Assembly (NCBI GenBank): GCA_964019695.1
Contig: OZ026515.1
Span: forward strand, 74,329,144 to 74,393,143
Direction of reading: 5' to 3'
DNA length: 64,000 bases
DNA from: Loripinus fragilis
Taxonomy: Eukaryota; Mollusca; Bivalvia; Lucinida; Lucinidae
Shown here: positions 32,819 through 44,735 of the stretch, in pieces
How the letters are laid out: each line of letters begins with the position of its first letter
Numbering within the stretch: position 1 is the first letter of the stretch
Position numbers and translations under genes: made by a program
The notes under the pieces: generated by a model
The model's input: only the letters and a program-made list of their open reading frames with translations
The model's database searches: none
Told to the model about the DNA's origin: nothing

Positions 32819-35235
32819 AATGGGCAACGATGGCTCACCATGGAGCCAGCATAATGTTTGGAGACACCATAATTTACGATGCTCAGAGGCAGGTAACTCT
32901 GAACTTGAAACAATGACCAGAAATTAATTCAATAACATAAGATATTATGCCAGTTCTAGTTATCTGCAAGTCTTAAAAAGATCTGAATAAAAAATGCAGA
33001 GAAAACCTGGTGAATGCATAGTTTCAGATGCTCAAGGGCAGCTAACTCGGTAGTCAGTGATGGGATCTGCCCGAAATTCAAACTCATCCATACTTTTATG
33101 TATGTCCTGGTTACCAACAAGGATGAAGAAAATCAAATGAAAAATGAAGGCTCTAGAGTAGTCACAATATTATACAGCTATATTTTAGATGCTCAAGGGC
33201 AGCTAACTCTGTAGCTGTTGGTTGGGTGTGGCCGAAAATCAAACTCAATAAAACTGTTATGGGTGTCCTTGTTACCTGCAAGAATGAGGAAGATCCATTC
33301 AAAAATGAAGGTACTAGAGTGGTCACAACAGATCTCCAATTGTAAGTCTATGCAGATTTTTTATGATGCTCAAGGGAAGTTAACTACACAGTCTGAGGTT
33401 GGTTCTACTTTAAATTCAAACTCATCCAAGCTTTTATGGTTGTTCTTGTTACCTGCAAGAATGAAGAAGATCCAACTAAAAATGAAGGCGCTAGAATGGT
33501 CACAACAATGCTACATTATCCATCAATTTATAAGATGCTCAAGGGCAGCTAACTCCTTAGAAGGTGATGGGATCTTGACGAAATTCAACCTCATCTGAGC
33601 TTTTATAGTTGTCCTTCTTATCTGAAGAAGATCTAATCAAAAATGAACATGCTAGAGTGGTCACAACATTGTTACATTATCCATCAATTTTTAAGATGCT
33701 CAAGGGCAGCTAACTCCTTAATAGGTGATGGGATCTTGACAAAATTCAAACTAATCCGTGCTTTTATAGTTGTCCTTCTTATCTGCAAGAATGAAATTTG
33801 AAAGCACTAGAGTGGTCACAACATTTCTCCCATTATAAGTCTATGGGGATTTTTTAAGAGGCTCTAGGGCAGCTAACCCAAAGTCCAAGGTCTGATCTGG
33901 CCGAATTTCAACCCATCCAAGCTTTTATGGTTGACTTTTTTACCAGCAAGAATGAAGAAGATCCAATCAAAATTTACGCGCTGGAGCGGTCACAACATTA
34001 TCCATCAATTTTTAAGGTGCTCAAGGGGAGCTAACTCCAAAATAGGTGATGGGATCTTGACGAAATTCAAACTCATCCAAGCTTTAATAGTTGTCCTTAT
34101 TGTATGTAAGAATGAAAAAATTCCATTCAAAATTGAAAGCACTAGAGTGGTCACAACATTTCTCCCATTATAAGTCTATAGGAACGACCAAGGGCAGGTA
34201 ACTCATAAGTCCCTGGTTGGATCCTGTTGAATTTCCAACCCATTCGAGATATTATGGGTTTACTTGTTGCCTGCAAGAATGAAGAAGATCCAATCAAAAA
34301 TGAAGGAGCCAGAGTGGTCACAACATTATTCATTAATTTTTAAGATGCTCAAGGGGAGCTATCTCCAAAACAGGTGATGGGATATTGACTAAATTCAAAC
34401 TCATCCAAACTTTAATAGTTGTCCTTATTGTTTGCAAGAATGAAGAAGATCCATTTAAAATTGAAAGTACTAGAGAGGTCACAACATTTCTCCCATTATA
34501 AGTCTATGGGGAATTTTCCAAATGCTCAAGGGCAGGTTACTCATAAGTCCCTGGTCGGATCCTGCTTCCAAGATATTATAAGTTTCCGTGATGGCTGCAA
34601 GAACGAAGAAGATCCAATCAAAAATGAAGGAGCTAGAGTGGTCACAACATTATTAATTTTTCTGACGCTCAAGGGCAGCTAACTCCGAAGTCAGCGATGG
34701 AATCTTGCTGAAATTCAAACCCATCCAAGCTTTTATGGTTAGTCTTGTTATCTGCAAGATTGAAGAAGATTAATCCAAAAATGAAGGTACTAGAGTGGTC
34801 ACAACATTTCTCCCATTATAAGTCTATGGAGATTTTTCCAGACGCTCAAGGGCAGCTAACTCATAAGTCCCTGGTCCAATCTTGCCGAATTTCGAACCCC
34901 ACTGAGATTTTATGATTGTCCTCGTTACCTGCAAGAATAAAGAAGACCCAATCAAAAATGAAGTAGCTAGAGTGGTCACAAGGTTCTCCCCATAATAACC
35001 CTATAGGAGCTATCTGTTGCCATGGAACGCAAAGTTCTAATCCAATCTGGCCCAAAACCTATGGCAGCCAATCCCCCACCCAAATGATGCTTCTGATGAA
35101 ATTTGATTACAATTGGCAAGCTGGTCTAAGAGATATTTATGTTTGAAAGTGTGGACGCAGGGACGCACACACGCACGCCGGCTCGAGTCCCATACTATAA
35201 GCTCACCCTGAGCCTTCGGCTCTGGTGAGCTAAAA
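32819..35235 (+). repeat. Family D tandem-unit array with 3' hairpin
   Basis: Left end 'cccaatgggcaacgatggct'. More than ten units of about 165 bp contain 'gctcaagggcagctaactc', 'tgcaagaatgaagaagatcc' and 'gctagagtggtcacaacatt'. The 3' hairpin at 35200-35231 (AGCTCACC…GAGCC-TTC-GGCTC…GGTGAGCT) is the same as in families A and B. The open frames across it are repeat artefacts. Confidence 0.85.
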
Positions 35236-35251
35236 AATAGACACCCTAATT

Positions 35252-35972
35252 AAAAGCGGCCCTAGCACGGGTGGGCATCAGCGGAACTACTTTAAACGTA
35301 AATTTATTTGTTCCTTCGTCACATACGGGACCTTTCGTTGTAGTGGCATCGTCACGGAAAAGACAAACAAAGGTAGGTACTCTCGCTTGTTTTGATTTTT
35401 GGTAAAAGAATGAGCTAACTATGTAAAAATCCAACAATGCTATTCCATGTAGATATGAATTTCCTTGCTAAACAGGCCAAATGTGATGTTGAAAAAAGCT
35501 TTGCTTTGAGACGAGAACCGTAACCAAATCGAACCCAGAACGGGATTTCTTCAGTTTTATGTCAAAACGAAGAAAGTATGCAGATGTTTTGCCAATTTTA
35601 GCTCAGAGCATTTTACACATGGCATGTACATGACAGCTCTTATTCGTCCTTTGGACGTAAAAAAAAATCAAACCAATCATGTTCTATGAAGGAATAAATA
35701 CCATATCATACCATATCAGTACATGCAGGCGCTGAGGAAAATGTGTGTAATTAGGGGGGGGGGGGTATTCATATCTGCATGGAATAGCATTGCCGGATTT
35801 TTACATAGTCAATCTTTTACAAAAAATCAAAACAAGCGAGAGTACCCACCTTTGCTTGTCTTTTCCGTGACGATGCCACTACTGCGAAAGGTCCCGTATG
35901 TGACGAAGGAACAAATTTACGTTAATGCGATTTCGCAGTAGTTCCGCTGATACCCACCCATGCCTAGGTGAC
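35252..35972. mobile_element. Fold-back element with about 205-bp inverted arms
   Basis: 35258-35461 and 35765-35968 are inverse copies. Both carry 'gttccgctga.', 'gttccttcgtcacatacggg', 'gtgacgatgccact' and 'aatcaaaacaagcgagagta' in opposite orientations. They enclose about 300 bp. No coding region; no clear target duplication. Confidence 0.8.
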
Positions 35973-36099
35973 AAGATTTTTGATTTTTCAACCGTATATA
36001 TTCTCAACATGATGCCTAGTAATTGTAATTATGTATGTACAATACATGTATTTCAATGTATAAAATAAACAAGTCCACATCAAATTTTGTTTGAAGGTA

Positions 36100-36234
36100 C
36101 CCCTAAATTTAACATTTTGAAAATATTACAAATTAAACTGTCAATTTTGCCTAGTTGCTGTTCTTGTCAACCTATGAAATTTATATCAAATTTGTCCACA
36201 CATGTGTCTGTTATAATCTAAAAACCTCAAGAAA
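36100..36234 (+). repeat. Left part of a host repeat that received family E
   Basis: Inverse match to about 45823-45960. With 38104-38280 it forms one repeat split by the family E array. Confidence 0.75.
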
Positions 36235-38103
36235 CAAGAAATGTCACAAACACGTGACGAATGCCCCCAAAGGAATTGGTCTAGCATAAGACACATTTGA
36301 GGAAAGTTAGCTGTAATATAGGAGATATGCTCCAGACAGGAAAAACCTAGAAATGAGGCAAGAAGTCAATGTCAAGGTCAAAGTGACCCAAAATGGTATA
36401 CACCACTCTGCCATCCCAAGAGGAATAAACACCCCAAATTTGGCATTCCTACATCAAATAATATAGGAGATATGCACCAGACTCAATGCAGTTTCTAAAA
36501 ACTAGGTCAGTGGTCAAGTTCAAAGTCACAGTGACCCAATTATGGTACATGGCACTTCGTCATCCCAAGATGCATTCACATACCAAATTTGAGATTCCTA
36601 CCTAAAATAATATAAGAGATATGTTCCAGACACGATTATTCTAAAAACTAGGTTAGGTCAAGGTCACAGTGACCCGAAAATGGTAAACAATACTCCGCCA
36701 TCCTAAGGTGCATCTACACACCACATTTGGAATTCCTACCTCAAAGAATATAAGAGATATGCTCCAGTCACAATAATTCTTAAAACTAGGTCAAGGTCAC
36801 AGTGACCCAAAACTGGTACGTGACACTTTGGCATCCCAAGATGCATTTACACACCAAATTTGAAATTCCTATCTCTAAGAATATAGGAGATTTGCACCAG
36901 ACACAATGCAGTTTCTAGAAACTACGTCAGAGGTCAAGTTCAAGGTCACAGTGACCCAATTATGGTACGCAACACTTCGTCATCACAAGATGCATTCACA
37001 TACCAAATTTGAGTTTCCTACCTCAAATAATATAAGAGATATGCTCTGGGCATGAATATTCTAAAAACTAGGTCAAAGGTCAAGGTAACAGTGACCCAAA
37101 AATAGTACGCGACACTCCGCCATCCCAAGATGTATCCACACACCAAATTTGGAATGCCTACCTCAAAGAATATAGGAGATAGGCTCCGGCCGCAATAATT
37201 CTTAAAACTAGGTCAGAGGTCAAGGTCACAGTGACCCGAAAATGATATGTGACTCTCTGTCATCCCAAGATACATTTACACACCAAATCTGGAATTCCTA
37301 TCTCTAAGAATATAGGAGATATGCACCAGACTCATTGCAGTTTCTAGAAACTAGGTCAGAGGTCAAGTTAAAAGTCACAGTGACCCAATTATGGTATGGG
37401 ACACTTCGTCATCCCAAGATGCATTCACACACCAAATTTGAGATTTCTGCCTCAAATAATATAAGAGATATGCTCCGGACACGATTATTCCAAAAACTAG
37501 GTCAGAGGTCAAGATCAAGGTCACAGTGACCCAAAAATGGTACGCGACACTCAACATTCCCAAGATGTATCCACATACCAAATTTGGAATTCCTACCTCA
37601 AAGAATGTAGGAGATAGGCTCCTGACACAATAATTCTTAAAATTAGGTCAGAGGTCAAGGTCATAGTGACCTGAAAATGGTATGTGACACTCTGTCATCC
37701 TAAGATGCATTTACACACCAAATTTGGAATTCCTATCTAAAAGAATATAGGAGATATGCACCAGACTCAATGCACTTTCTAGAAATTCGGTCAGAGGTCA
37801 AGTTCAAGGTCACAGTGACCCAATTATGGTACTAGACACTTCGTCATCCCAAGATGCAGCCACACACCAAATTTGAGATTCCTACATCAAATAATATAAG
37901 AGATATGCTCCAGACAAGATTATTCTAAAAAACTAGGTCAGAGGTCAAGGTAACAGTGACCCGAAAATGGTACGCGACACTCCGCCATCCCAAGATGTAT
38001 CCACATACCAAATTTGGAATCTCTACCTCAAAGAATCTAGGAGATATGCACCGGACACGAAGCTGGACGGACGGACGGACAGTGCAATTACTATATGCCT
38101 CCC
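36235..38103 (+). repeat. Family E tandem-unit element, boundaries fixed by an empty site
   Basis: Starts CAAGAAATGTCACAAACACG and ends TATATGCCTCCC. Units of about 136-150 bp contain 'aaactaggtcagaggtcaag', 'gtcacagtgacccaaaa', 'catcccaagatgcat' and 'tataggagatatgc'. A GGACGGACGGAC microsatellite precedes the 3' end. An inverted copy of the flanking repeat at 45.6-46.0 kb lacks this element and reads straight through, so the junctions are exact to within an A-run. Confidence 0.88.
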
Positions 38104-38400
38104 AAATAAAACCAGTAAAATGGAGTTTTCTGAATTTCAATCTTAATGGTCAAAATTTTGCAGACTGTAAAAATCAATATTTTGTGTAAACTTCCAGCAG
38201 TATGCTCAAGTAACATAGAGTTTTGTTCTGCACAGGCATAGATCTTGATGATATTATGCAAGTTATCCCCATCACGGAAACGTCTCCGTGCGAAATACAC
38301 CTCAGATTTGCACCTAACATATAGTAAAAGGACGGGTTTCGTGGGGATGAAATAGCAAAAAGATAGCGTGTCTAAAAATGAGCTATATTTCATATAAAAA
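38104..38400 (+). repeat. Right part of the host repeat that received family E
   Basis: About 38104-38290 is the inverse of about 45550-45822 with small differences; the remainder is not clearly matched. Confidence 0.65.
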
Positions 38401-39397
38401 ACAACTACAGCACCCCAAAAACATTGAAAATATATAGAAACTAGTTAACTATTTTATTTAATTGACTTTTAATAAAAATCAAAACATTATATTGATGTAA
38501 AAAATATCATCGTTCTTTCATAAATATTAATATGCTGACTCGGCGATTTCCGGAAGCAGACGTGTGGTACGATCTGCTTTTAGCCACACCATGGTAAAAT
38601 GTCATAGATTTTCCAATTGTATAGAGCGCAAGCTGGTCTGATCAGCTAGGATACTCAATTTGAAATATTTTCACAGATACTAACAGTATAGCTGCAAACC
38701 ATTTTGTGCGAAGGTGTAGGCTGAACTGCACCTTATAATCGAACCCAGTTTTCTCATTGGCCGACTTGCCATTCGTTGCACCGTTTGCGCGCTACAGAAA
38801 AGGAACACTGTCACTTATTTAAGTACTAATGAACTGATATGGTTCAAAATCTGTCTGAAAATGTCTGCTGTGTCGTTGGCTGAGACATCTGAGTCATCAC
38901 TGTTTGCCAAAGTAGATATTTACTGGTATCCAGAATGAAAAGGATTAATATTTTCTCGACGTCATAGCATACACAAGTAGGAATGTGTTTTTCATTTGTT
39001 ACTACAAGTCTGCAATACCCAGAGCAATAAAATGACGTCTGGTAACGTCGCTTAAAACACATCACCGAAACTGTATTTTAGATATGTGTCTATAGTATAT
39101 TACCCCTTTAGGCACTAATAGATTCTTCCTTCTGGCTTGATACTTTAAACTTTGGATAGTCTATTGTGTCACGGTATTGAGGTGTCACTTGTAACAATTT
39201 AGAAATGAAATTTGCATTTCTTTTCCTGAAAATTGTTTTTGTCTCGGCAAACAGTGAAGACCCTGATTATTTCTAGGTCTTTACTACTTGCCACCCACCA
39301 TTTACAAAAGTACATGATAATGAGATATAGGTATAAAAGGGTTGAAGGCTTCACATACGGTCTCAAAATGGAATCTTCGCAAACAGTGTAAACCAAC
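38401..39397. other. No recognisable gene or element
   Basis: Short open frames only; no repeat matched elsewhere in the window. Confidence 0.55.
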
Positions 39398-39490
39398 AAT
39401 GTGGTATGTGTGACCAGCAAAGGCTCAGACTAGCCTGGGCGTACCCACAGTCTGACCAGAGACTTTGCTAGTTGCTTCAATACTCTATGA
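39398..39490. repeat. Dispersed repeat related to 15022-15125
   Basis: Shares 'gtggtatgtg.gaccagcaaagg', the 'cagtctgaccagag' segment and 'gctagt.gcttcaat'. Confidence 0.65.
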
Positions 39491-39534
39491 GTGTTTAAGT
39501 TAATGACAGAATATCATTTGGAGCTTTTAATTTT

Positions 39535-39727
39535 GCTTGATTTGATTCTTTAGGTCCCATCAACAATTTTTCAGATAAATAGGGAGGGGTCTTCCTGGGT
39601 TGAACCAGTACTAAGCTAGGATTAATGTTCTTGCTCAAGGACACCACGCAGTGACGCCGGTGAGGCTCGAACCAGCGGCCCCTCGGTCTCGAGTAAAGCA
39701 CTCTACAACTGAGCCATTGCGCTCCCC
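39535..39727 (-). mobile_element. tRNA-derived SINE
   Basis: The minus strand reads GGGGAGCGCAATGGCTCAGT with a box B-like GGTTCGAGCCT, then the body and a GGGACCTAAAGAATCAAATC-type tail. Same family as 44128-44334. Target duplication unclear. Confidence 0.85.
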
Positions 39728-39930
39728 TTGGGCTCATTGCATTCCATTCATGTAAAAATGCCACATTGATGGAAATCTTATGATACCGCTCAAATGAGCT
39801 ACCGCTTTAGGCAGGGTCAACATAATTTGCTGTAGAAAAAAGGAAAAAATGCAGCAAACTCCCATATATACAATTTTATACGGCATAATTGGGTTAATAA
39901 AACTACATTATATTTTCTCCAAACACCAAA

Positions 39931-40096
39931 GGGATCGCAGTGGCTTAGTGGTAGAGTGCTTGACTCGAGACTGAGGGGTTGAGATCCAGTATTGATCTTT
40001 GCTAAGTACAGGATCAACCCAGGAATATCCGTCCGGCCATAACTGATTTTTTGACAGGGACGTAAAGAATCAAAACAAAATCAAACAACAACAACT
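39931..40096 (+). mobile_element. tRNA-derived SINE, plus orientation
   Basis: Head GGGATCGCAGTGGCTTAGTG, a degenerate box B (GGTTGAGATCC), then a shortened body and the tail GGGACGTAAAGAATCAAAAC. Confidence 0.8.
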
Positions 40097-40128
40097 ATAA
40101 TTAAAACTGGGTTGAATTTGTTTGTACT

Positions 40129-40331
40129 GATTCTTTACATTACAGTCAACAATTTTACAGTCATGTCGGGACAATTTCCCTTCATCCTGGCTTGAACCAT
40201 GAGCAGATAAAGTGTCAGTCAGTCTTGCCCAGTGACTGGCGAGTCTCAAACCTTCTATCACAAGTCAGTGACGTACATAGGTCACTGCCTCAGTCTAACG
40301 CTCTACCAACCAAGTCACTTTGCCAGGCTGG
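40129..40331 (-). repeat. Degenerate SINE-like copy
   Basis: A tail-like 'actgattctttacattacag' and a head-like 'ctctaccaaccaagtcact' in minus orientation, diverged from the neighbouring SINEs. Confidence 0.5.
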
Positions 40332-41094
40332 TTTTAACATGTGAAAGTTTTCACTAGGCACAGCTAGATATTGTCTGTCAGTCGGATGGATTATATTTAA
40401 GAGAAGAGTCTTGTTTATTGCACATGCCCCTACTTAACAAAAAACTCTACAGATCAGACAGACTTGTTATGGCTTTTTTGTTGTGCATGTATGCAACAAA
40501 CTGGTCAGCCTGCACATCCATGCCGTCTAAAGATTACTGCTAGTCAAGTCAGCCTACGGTAGGGCGTACGGAGGTTTAGTCAGAATGGGGTGCTACATGC
40601 AGTTTGAAGGCAGATGTTGTTGGCACTAACCAGTTAATGCATCATGCCGCATCTGGACGGGGTCTGGCCTGCCCGTAAGATGTTCATCAGCAATAAGGTA
40701 CTATTTGAACAACGATTTTTAAACGATGGGTGTTGTCCCCGATTGTTAGTCAGCGTACGCAGTCTAACCTGGGTTTGCGCTACTAACAAAATGTCCTTAA
40801 AAGGGAATGTACAAAACGAGATGAAACGCACACATGAAGACACAGATTGCCTGTCGTGCGTTAATGCATATGACCTTGGTTTGCACTGTTTAATCAGTTT
40901 GGATCTAGATGAGGTCCGACATAACTATTTAACACCATTCCCATATCAGCCATTCCTTAATGTAGAGATAAGGCTCACCTAGTTTCAAGCAGTTTAGATC
41001 CAGAGCCGGGCATTTTAGGACCTGATCTGTATTCAAACTGATTAAAAATATTACCAGTAGCCATGATCTTGTGACCTTTACATATTTGTTAATA
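40332..41094. other. No gene; CAGTTTGGATC hairpin repeats
   Basis: The CAGTTTGGATCTAGATGAGG block (about 40897) and an inverted-repeat block (about 40988-41041, CAGTTTAGATCC…TTCAAACTG) belong to the dispersed hairpin repeat seen at 12.86 and 28.69 kb. The plus-strand open frame at 40644-40982 shows no protein family signal. Confidence 0.5.
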
Positions 41095-41381
41095 CCAGGC
41101 CGTCGGTAACTACAGATGCATGTCTGACTGCATATCAAGGGGTCAGTGAGTTTGATCCCAGCCCGGTCCCATACTTCGTGAAGATTGATAATGAAATAAA
41201 TTAATTTCTACGGTCATTCTCCTCCTTTCCGTTGATTCTTTCACAGGAAAAGGCAAAAGTATGTGCACGAAGTACTGGTTACCGCTTTTTCAAGCTTACC
41301 CAGGAAATAAGTAAGGTTAGGTGAACTGACTGTCCCGACATGACCGTAGCTGCTGACTGGGACGTAAAGCAACGAACCATA
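41095..41381 (+). mobile_element. SINE of the 17.1-kb type, plus orientation
   Basis: The head contains GTCGGTAAC and GAGTTTGATCCCAGCCCGG, the body 'cggtcattctcctcctttcc' and the tail GGGACGTAAAGCAACGAACC. It is the same family as 17061-17390 and 58653-58894. Confidence 0.85.
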
Positions 41382-41593
41382 AGACTTTTCGTTAGGATAC
41401 AACACGTCTCTTATTACCCATTTATGCCTAATGAAATGTCCTGAATTGGACCAGTCCACTTCTGCTGTTGGGCCATATTTGTCATGTTTATTCAAATTTT
41501 AATAGAACATTATGTTAGCAAACAGTGGCAACCCTGATCAGACGGCGAACCTTGCAGTGTCTGATCTGGATCAGCTCTGTTAGTCAATTTCCA
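41382..41593. other. No recognisable feature
   Basis: Short spacer before the G/C-run array. Confidence 0.5.
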
Positions 41594-41662
41594 AAATAAG
41601 GGGGGGTTACCCGGTGTCATATAATATAATATATCATATAATATTTTGACCCGCCTAAAAAG

Positions 41663-41698
41663 TGACCCGCGGGTCATAATATTATGACCCGCGGGTCA
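41663..41698. repeat. Perfect 36-bp palindrome
   Basis: TGACCCGCGGGTCATAAT followed by its exact complement, at the left margin of the G/C-run array. Confidence 0.97.
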
Positions 41699-42035
41699 AA
41701 ATATTACTGTAATATTTTGACCCCCCCCCCATAATATTTTGACCCCCCCTACTAACTTTAAAAAGGAAAGATGAAAAATATGTAATTATGGTTGATTTAT
41801 CATAACGACACAGAGCAAATATTCTAAAATTGTTTCATCAAATTTTACTATATGTGGAAGGGGGTCAAAATATTATACCATAATATTTTGACCCCCCCCC
41901 CCCCCCATCTCATAAAAAAGAAATGTAAACCACAGAATTCAATGTAGTATTGTCTGTGATATGTAAATGTTTTGTGTCTTGAAGCTAAGTTGTCTCTGGA
42001 TTCAATTTACAAAATACTGTTCTTGAATATTTTTT

Positions 42036-42066
<31 letters not shown>

Positions 42067-44127
42067 TCAATATATTATACCATAATATTTTGACCCCCCA
42101 CCCACAGAACTATCTACATTGATATTGTGTCACCAAAGATCTATAAATGGTCGATATGATAACTCAAAGCTGTAATTGGATTCTGCTTTGAAGTTGTCTT
42201 TCCTTTATATCATTGAGGGGGAGGGGGGGTCAATATATTATACCATAATATATTGACCCCCCCACCCCCCATCCCATAAAAAAGAAATGTCAACCATGGA
42301 TTAGTATTGTCTGTGATATGTAAATGTTTTGTGTGTTGAAGCTAAGTTGTCACTGGATTCCATGTACAAATACAGTTCTTGAATATTTTTTGGAATGGGG
42401 GGGGGGGGTTAATATATTATACCATAATATATAGACCCCCCCCCACATCCCATTATAAAGAAATGTCAACCTCCTAATAGTATTGTCTGTGATATGTAAA
42501 TAATTTGTGTCTTAAAGCTTAGTTGTCACTGGATCCCATGTCCAAATACTGTTCTTGAATATTTTTACGAGGGGGGGGGGGGGGGGGGTGGGGGTCAATA
42601 TATTATACCATAATATATTGACACCCCCACACATCCAAATAAAAAGAAATGTCAACCTCCGAATAGTATTGTCTGTGATATGTAAATGTTTTGTGTCTTG
42701 AAGCTAAGTTGTCACTGGATTCCATTTACAAAATACTGTTCTTGAATATTTTTGGAAGGGGGGGGGGGGGTCAATTTATTATACAATAATATATTGACCC
42801 CTCCCTACTTCCCATTAAAAAGCCCCCCCCCCCCCCCCCCCCCATCCCATAAAAAAGAAATGTCAACCATGGAATAGTATTGTCTGTGATATGTAAATGT
42901 TTTGTGTGTTGAAGCTAAGTTGTCACTGGATTCCATTTACGAAAAAACGTTCTTGAATATTTGTTGGAGGGGGGGGGGGGGGGGGGGGGGGTCAATATAT
43001 TATACAAAAATATATTGACCCCTCCCTACTTCCCATTAAAAAGAAATGCCAACCTCCGAATAGTATTGTCTGTGATATGTAAATGTTTTGTGTCTTGATG
43101 CAAATTGTCATATATTATACCATAATATATTGACCCCCCCCCCCCCCCCCCTCCCATAAAAAAGAAATGTCAACCATGGAATAGTATTGTCAGTGATATG
43201 TAAATGTATTGTGTCTTGAAGCTAAGTTGTCACTGGATTCCATTTACAAAATACTGTTCTTAAATATTTTTGGAGGGGGGGGGGGGGGGGGGGGGTGGGT
43301 CAATATATTATACCATAATATTTTGACCACACACCCACTCAAACTTAATTTTAACTATCTACATTGATATTGTGTCACCAAAGATCTTTAAATGGTCGAA
43401 ATGATAAAGCGAAGCTGTAATTGGATTCTGCTTTGAAGTTGTCTTTCCTTTATATCATTGAGTGGGGGGGGGGGGGGGGGGGGGGGGGGGAGGGGGTCAA
43501 TATATTCTACCATAATATATTGACCCCCCCCCCCCCCACATCCCATAAAAAAAGAAATGTCAACCATGGATTTGTATTGTCTGTGATATGTAAATGTTTT
43601 GTGTGTTTAAGCTTAGTTGTCACTGGATTCCATGTACAATACTGTTCTTGAATATTTTTGGAGGGGGGGGGGGGGGGGGTCAGTATATATACCATAATAT
43701 ATCGACCCCCCCCCCCCCCCACATCCCATTAAAAAGAAATGTCAACCTCCTAATAGTATTGTCCATGATATGTGTAAATGTTTTGTGTTTAAAGCTAAGT
43801 TGTCACTGGATTCCATGTATAAAATATTGACCCCACCTCCACAAAATAATCAAGAACCGTATTATGTAAAAGGAATCCAGTAACAACTTAGCCTCATTAC
43901 ACAAAACATTTACATATTACATACAAAACTTTCCCTGGTTGAGATTTCTTTTTAATGGGTGGAGGGGGGGGGGGTGGGGGGGTGGGGGCAAAATATTAAT
44001 ATTAAGGTATTACATATTAACCCCCTCCAACAATTATTCAAGAACGTTTTTTTGTAAATGGAATCCAGTGACAACTTAGCTTCATTACTCAGAACATGTA
44101 AATATCACAGACAATTTTAGTCCATGG

Positions 44128-44334
44128 CTGTTTGTTTGTTTTGTTTGATTTGATTCTTTACGTCCACTCAACAATCTTTCAGTTATGCGGGACGTTTCTT
44201 CCTGGGTTTAACCAGTACTAAGCTAGGATAAATGTGTCTTGCTCAAGGACCACAACGCAGTGACGCCGGTGAGGCTCGAACCCGCTACCCTTCGGTCTCG
44301 AGTCAAGCACTCTACCACTGAGCCACTGCGCTCC
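44128..44334 (-). mobile_element. tRNA-derived SINE with 11-bp target duplication
   Basis: TTAGTCCATGG is duplicated at 44117-44127 and 44335-44345. The minus strand begins GGAGCGCAGTGGCTCAGTGG, has box B-like GGTTCGAGCCT and ends in a GGACGTAAAGAATCAAATC tail. It was inserted in the inverted arm of the G/C-run array. Confidence 0.93.
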
Positions 44335-44735
44335 TTAGTCCATGGTTGACATAGCTTATTGATTGGGGGGGGGGGGGGGGGGGGGGGGGAGGGCAAAATA
44401 TTATGGTATAATACTTGACCCCCCCCCCCCCCTCAAATATTAAAGAAAGGTATTTTGACAATGGAATACAGTGTCAACTTAGCTATATTACTCAGAACAT
44501 GTAAATATCTCAGACAATTCTAGTCCATGGCTGACATTTCTTATTGATTTGGGGGGGGGGGGGGGGGGGGGGGTCAAAATATTATGGTATAATATATAGA
44601 CACCCCCCAACTAATATTTAAGAACCGTATTTTGACAATGGAATAAAGTGTCAACTTAGCTTCATTACTCAGAACATGTAAATATCACAGACAATTCTAG
44701 TCCATGGTTGACATTTCTTATTGATTGGGGGTGTA

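Larger units (their letters stand above)
41594..44735. repeat. G-run / AT palindrome / C-run tandem array with an orientation switch
   Basis: About 175-190-bp units: a G-run (up to about 28), TCAATATATTATACCATAATATATTGA-type palindrome, a C-run, then a spacer containing 'gaaatgtcaaccatgga', 'tattgtctgtgatatgtaaa' and 'gctaagttgtcactggattc'. From 41.7 to about 43.83 kb the spacers run forward; from about 43.85 to 44.73 kb they run inverted. A SINE sits in the inverted arm. Open frames rich in Gly or Pro across it are artefacts. Confidence 0.92.

Noticed and set aside
33218..33598. 126-residue open frame
   Set aside because: Translation of tandem family D units; the peptide simply repeats.
32819..38103. 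Regular arrays reminiscent of CRISPR
   Set aside because: Whole units of 136-170 bp are repeated with gradual divergence and there are no short repeats with unique spacers. The genome is eukaryotic.
40644..40982. 112-residue plus-strand open frame
   Set aside because: It includes a CAGTTTGGATC hairpin repeat and has no domain signal or splice support.
43421..43830. Gly/Pro-rich open frames
   Set aside because: They cross the G-runs and C-runs of the array and carry no other coding signal.
39535..44334. tRNA genes
   Set aside because: The box A and box B matches belong to SINE heads with SINE bodies, tails and, in some copies, target duplications.
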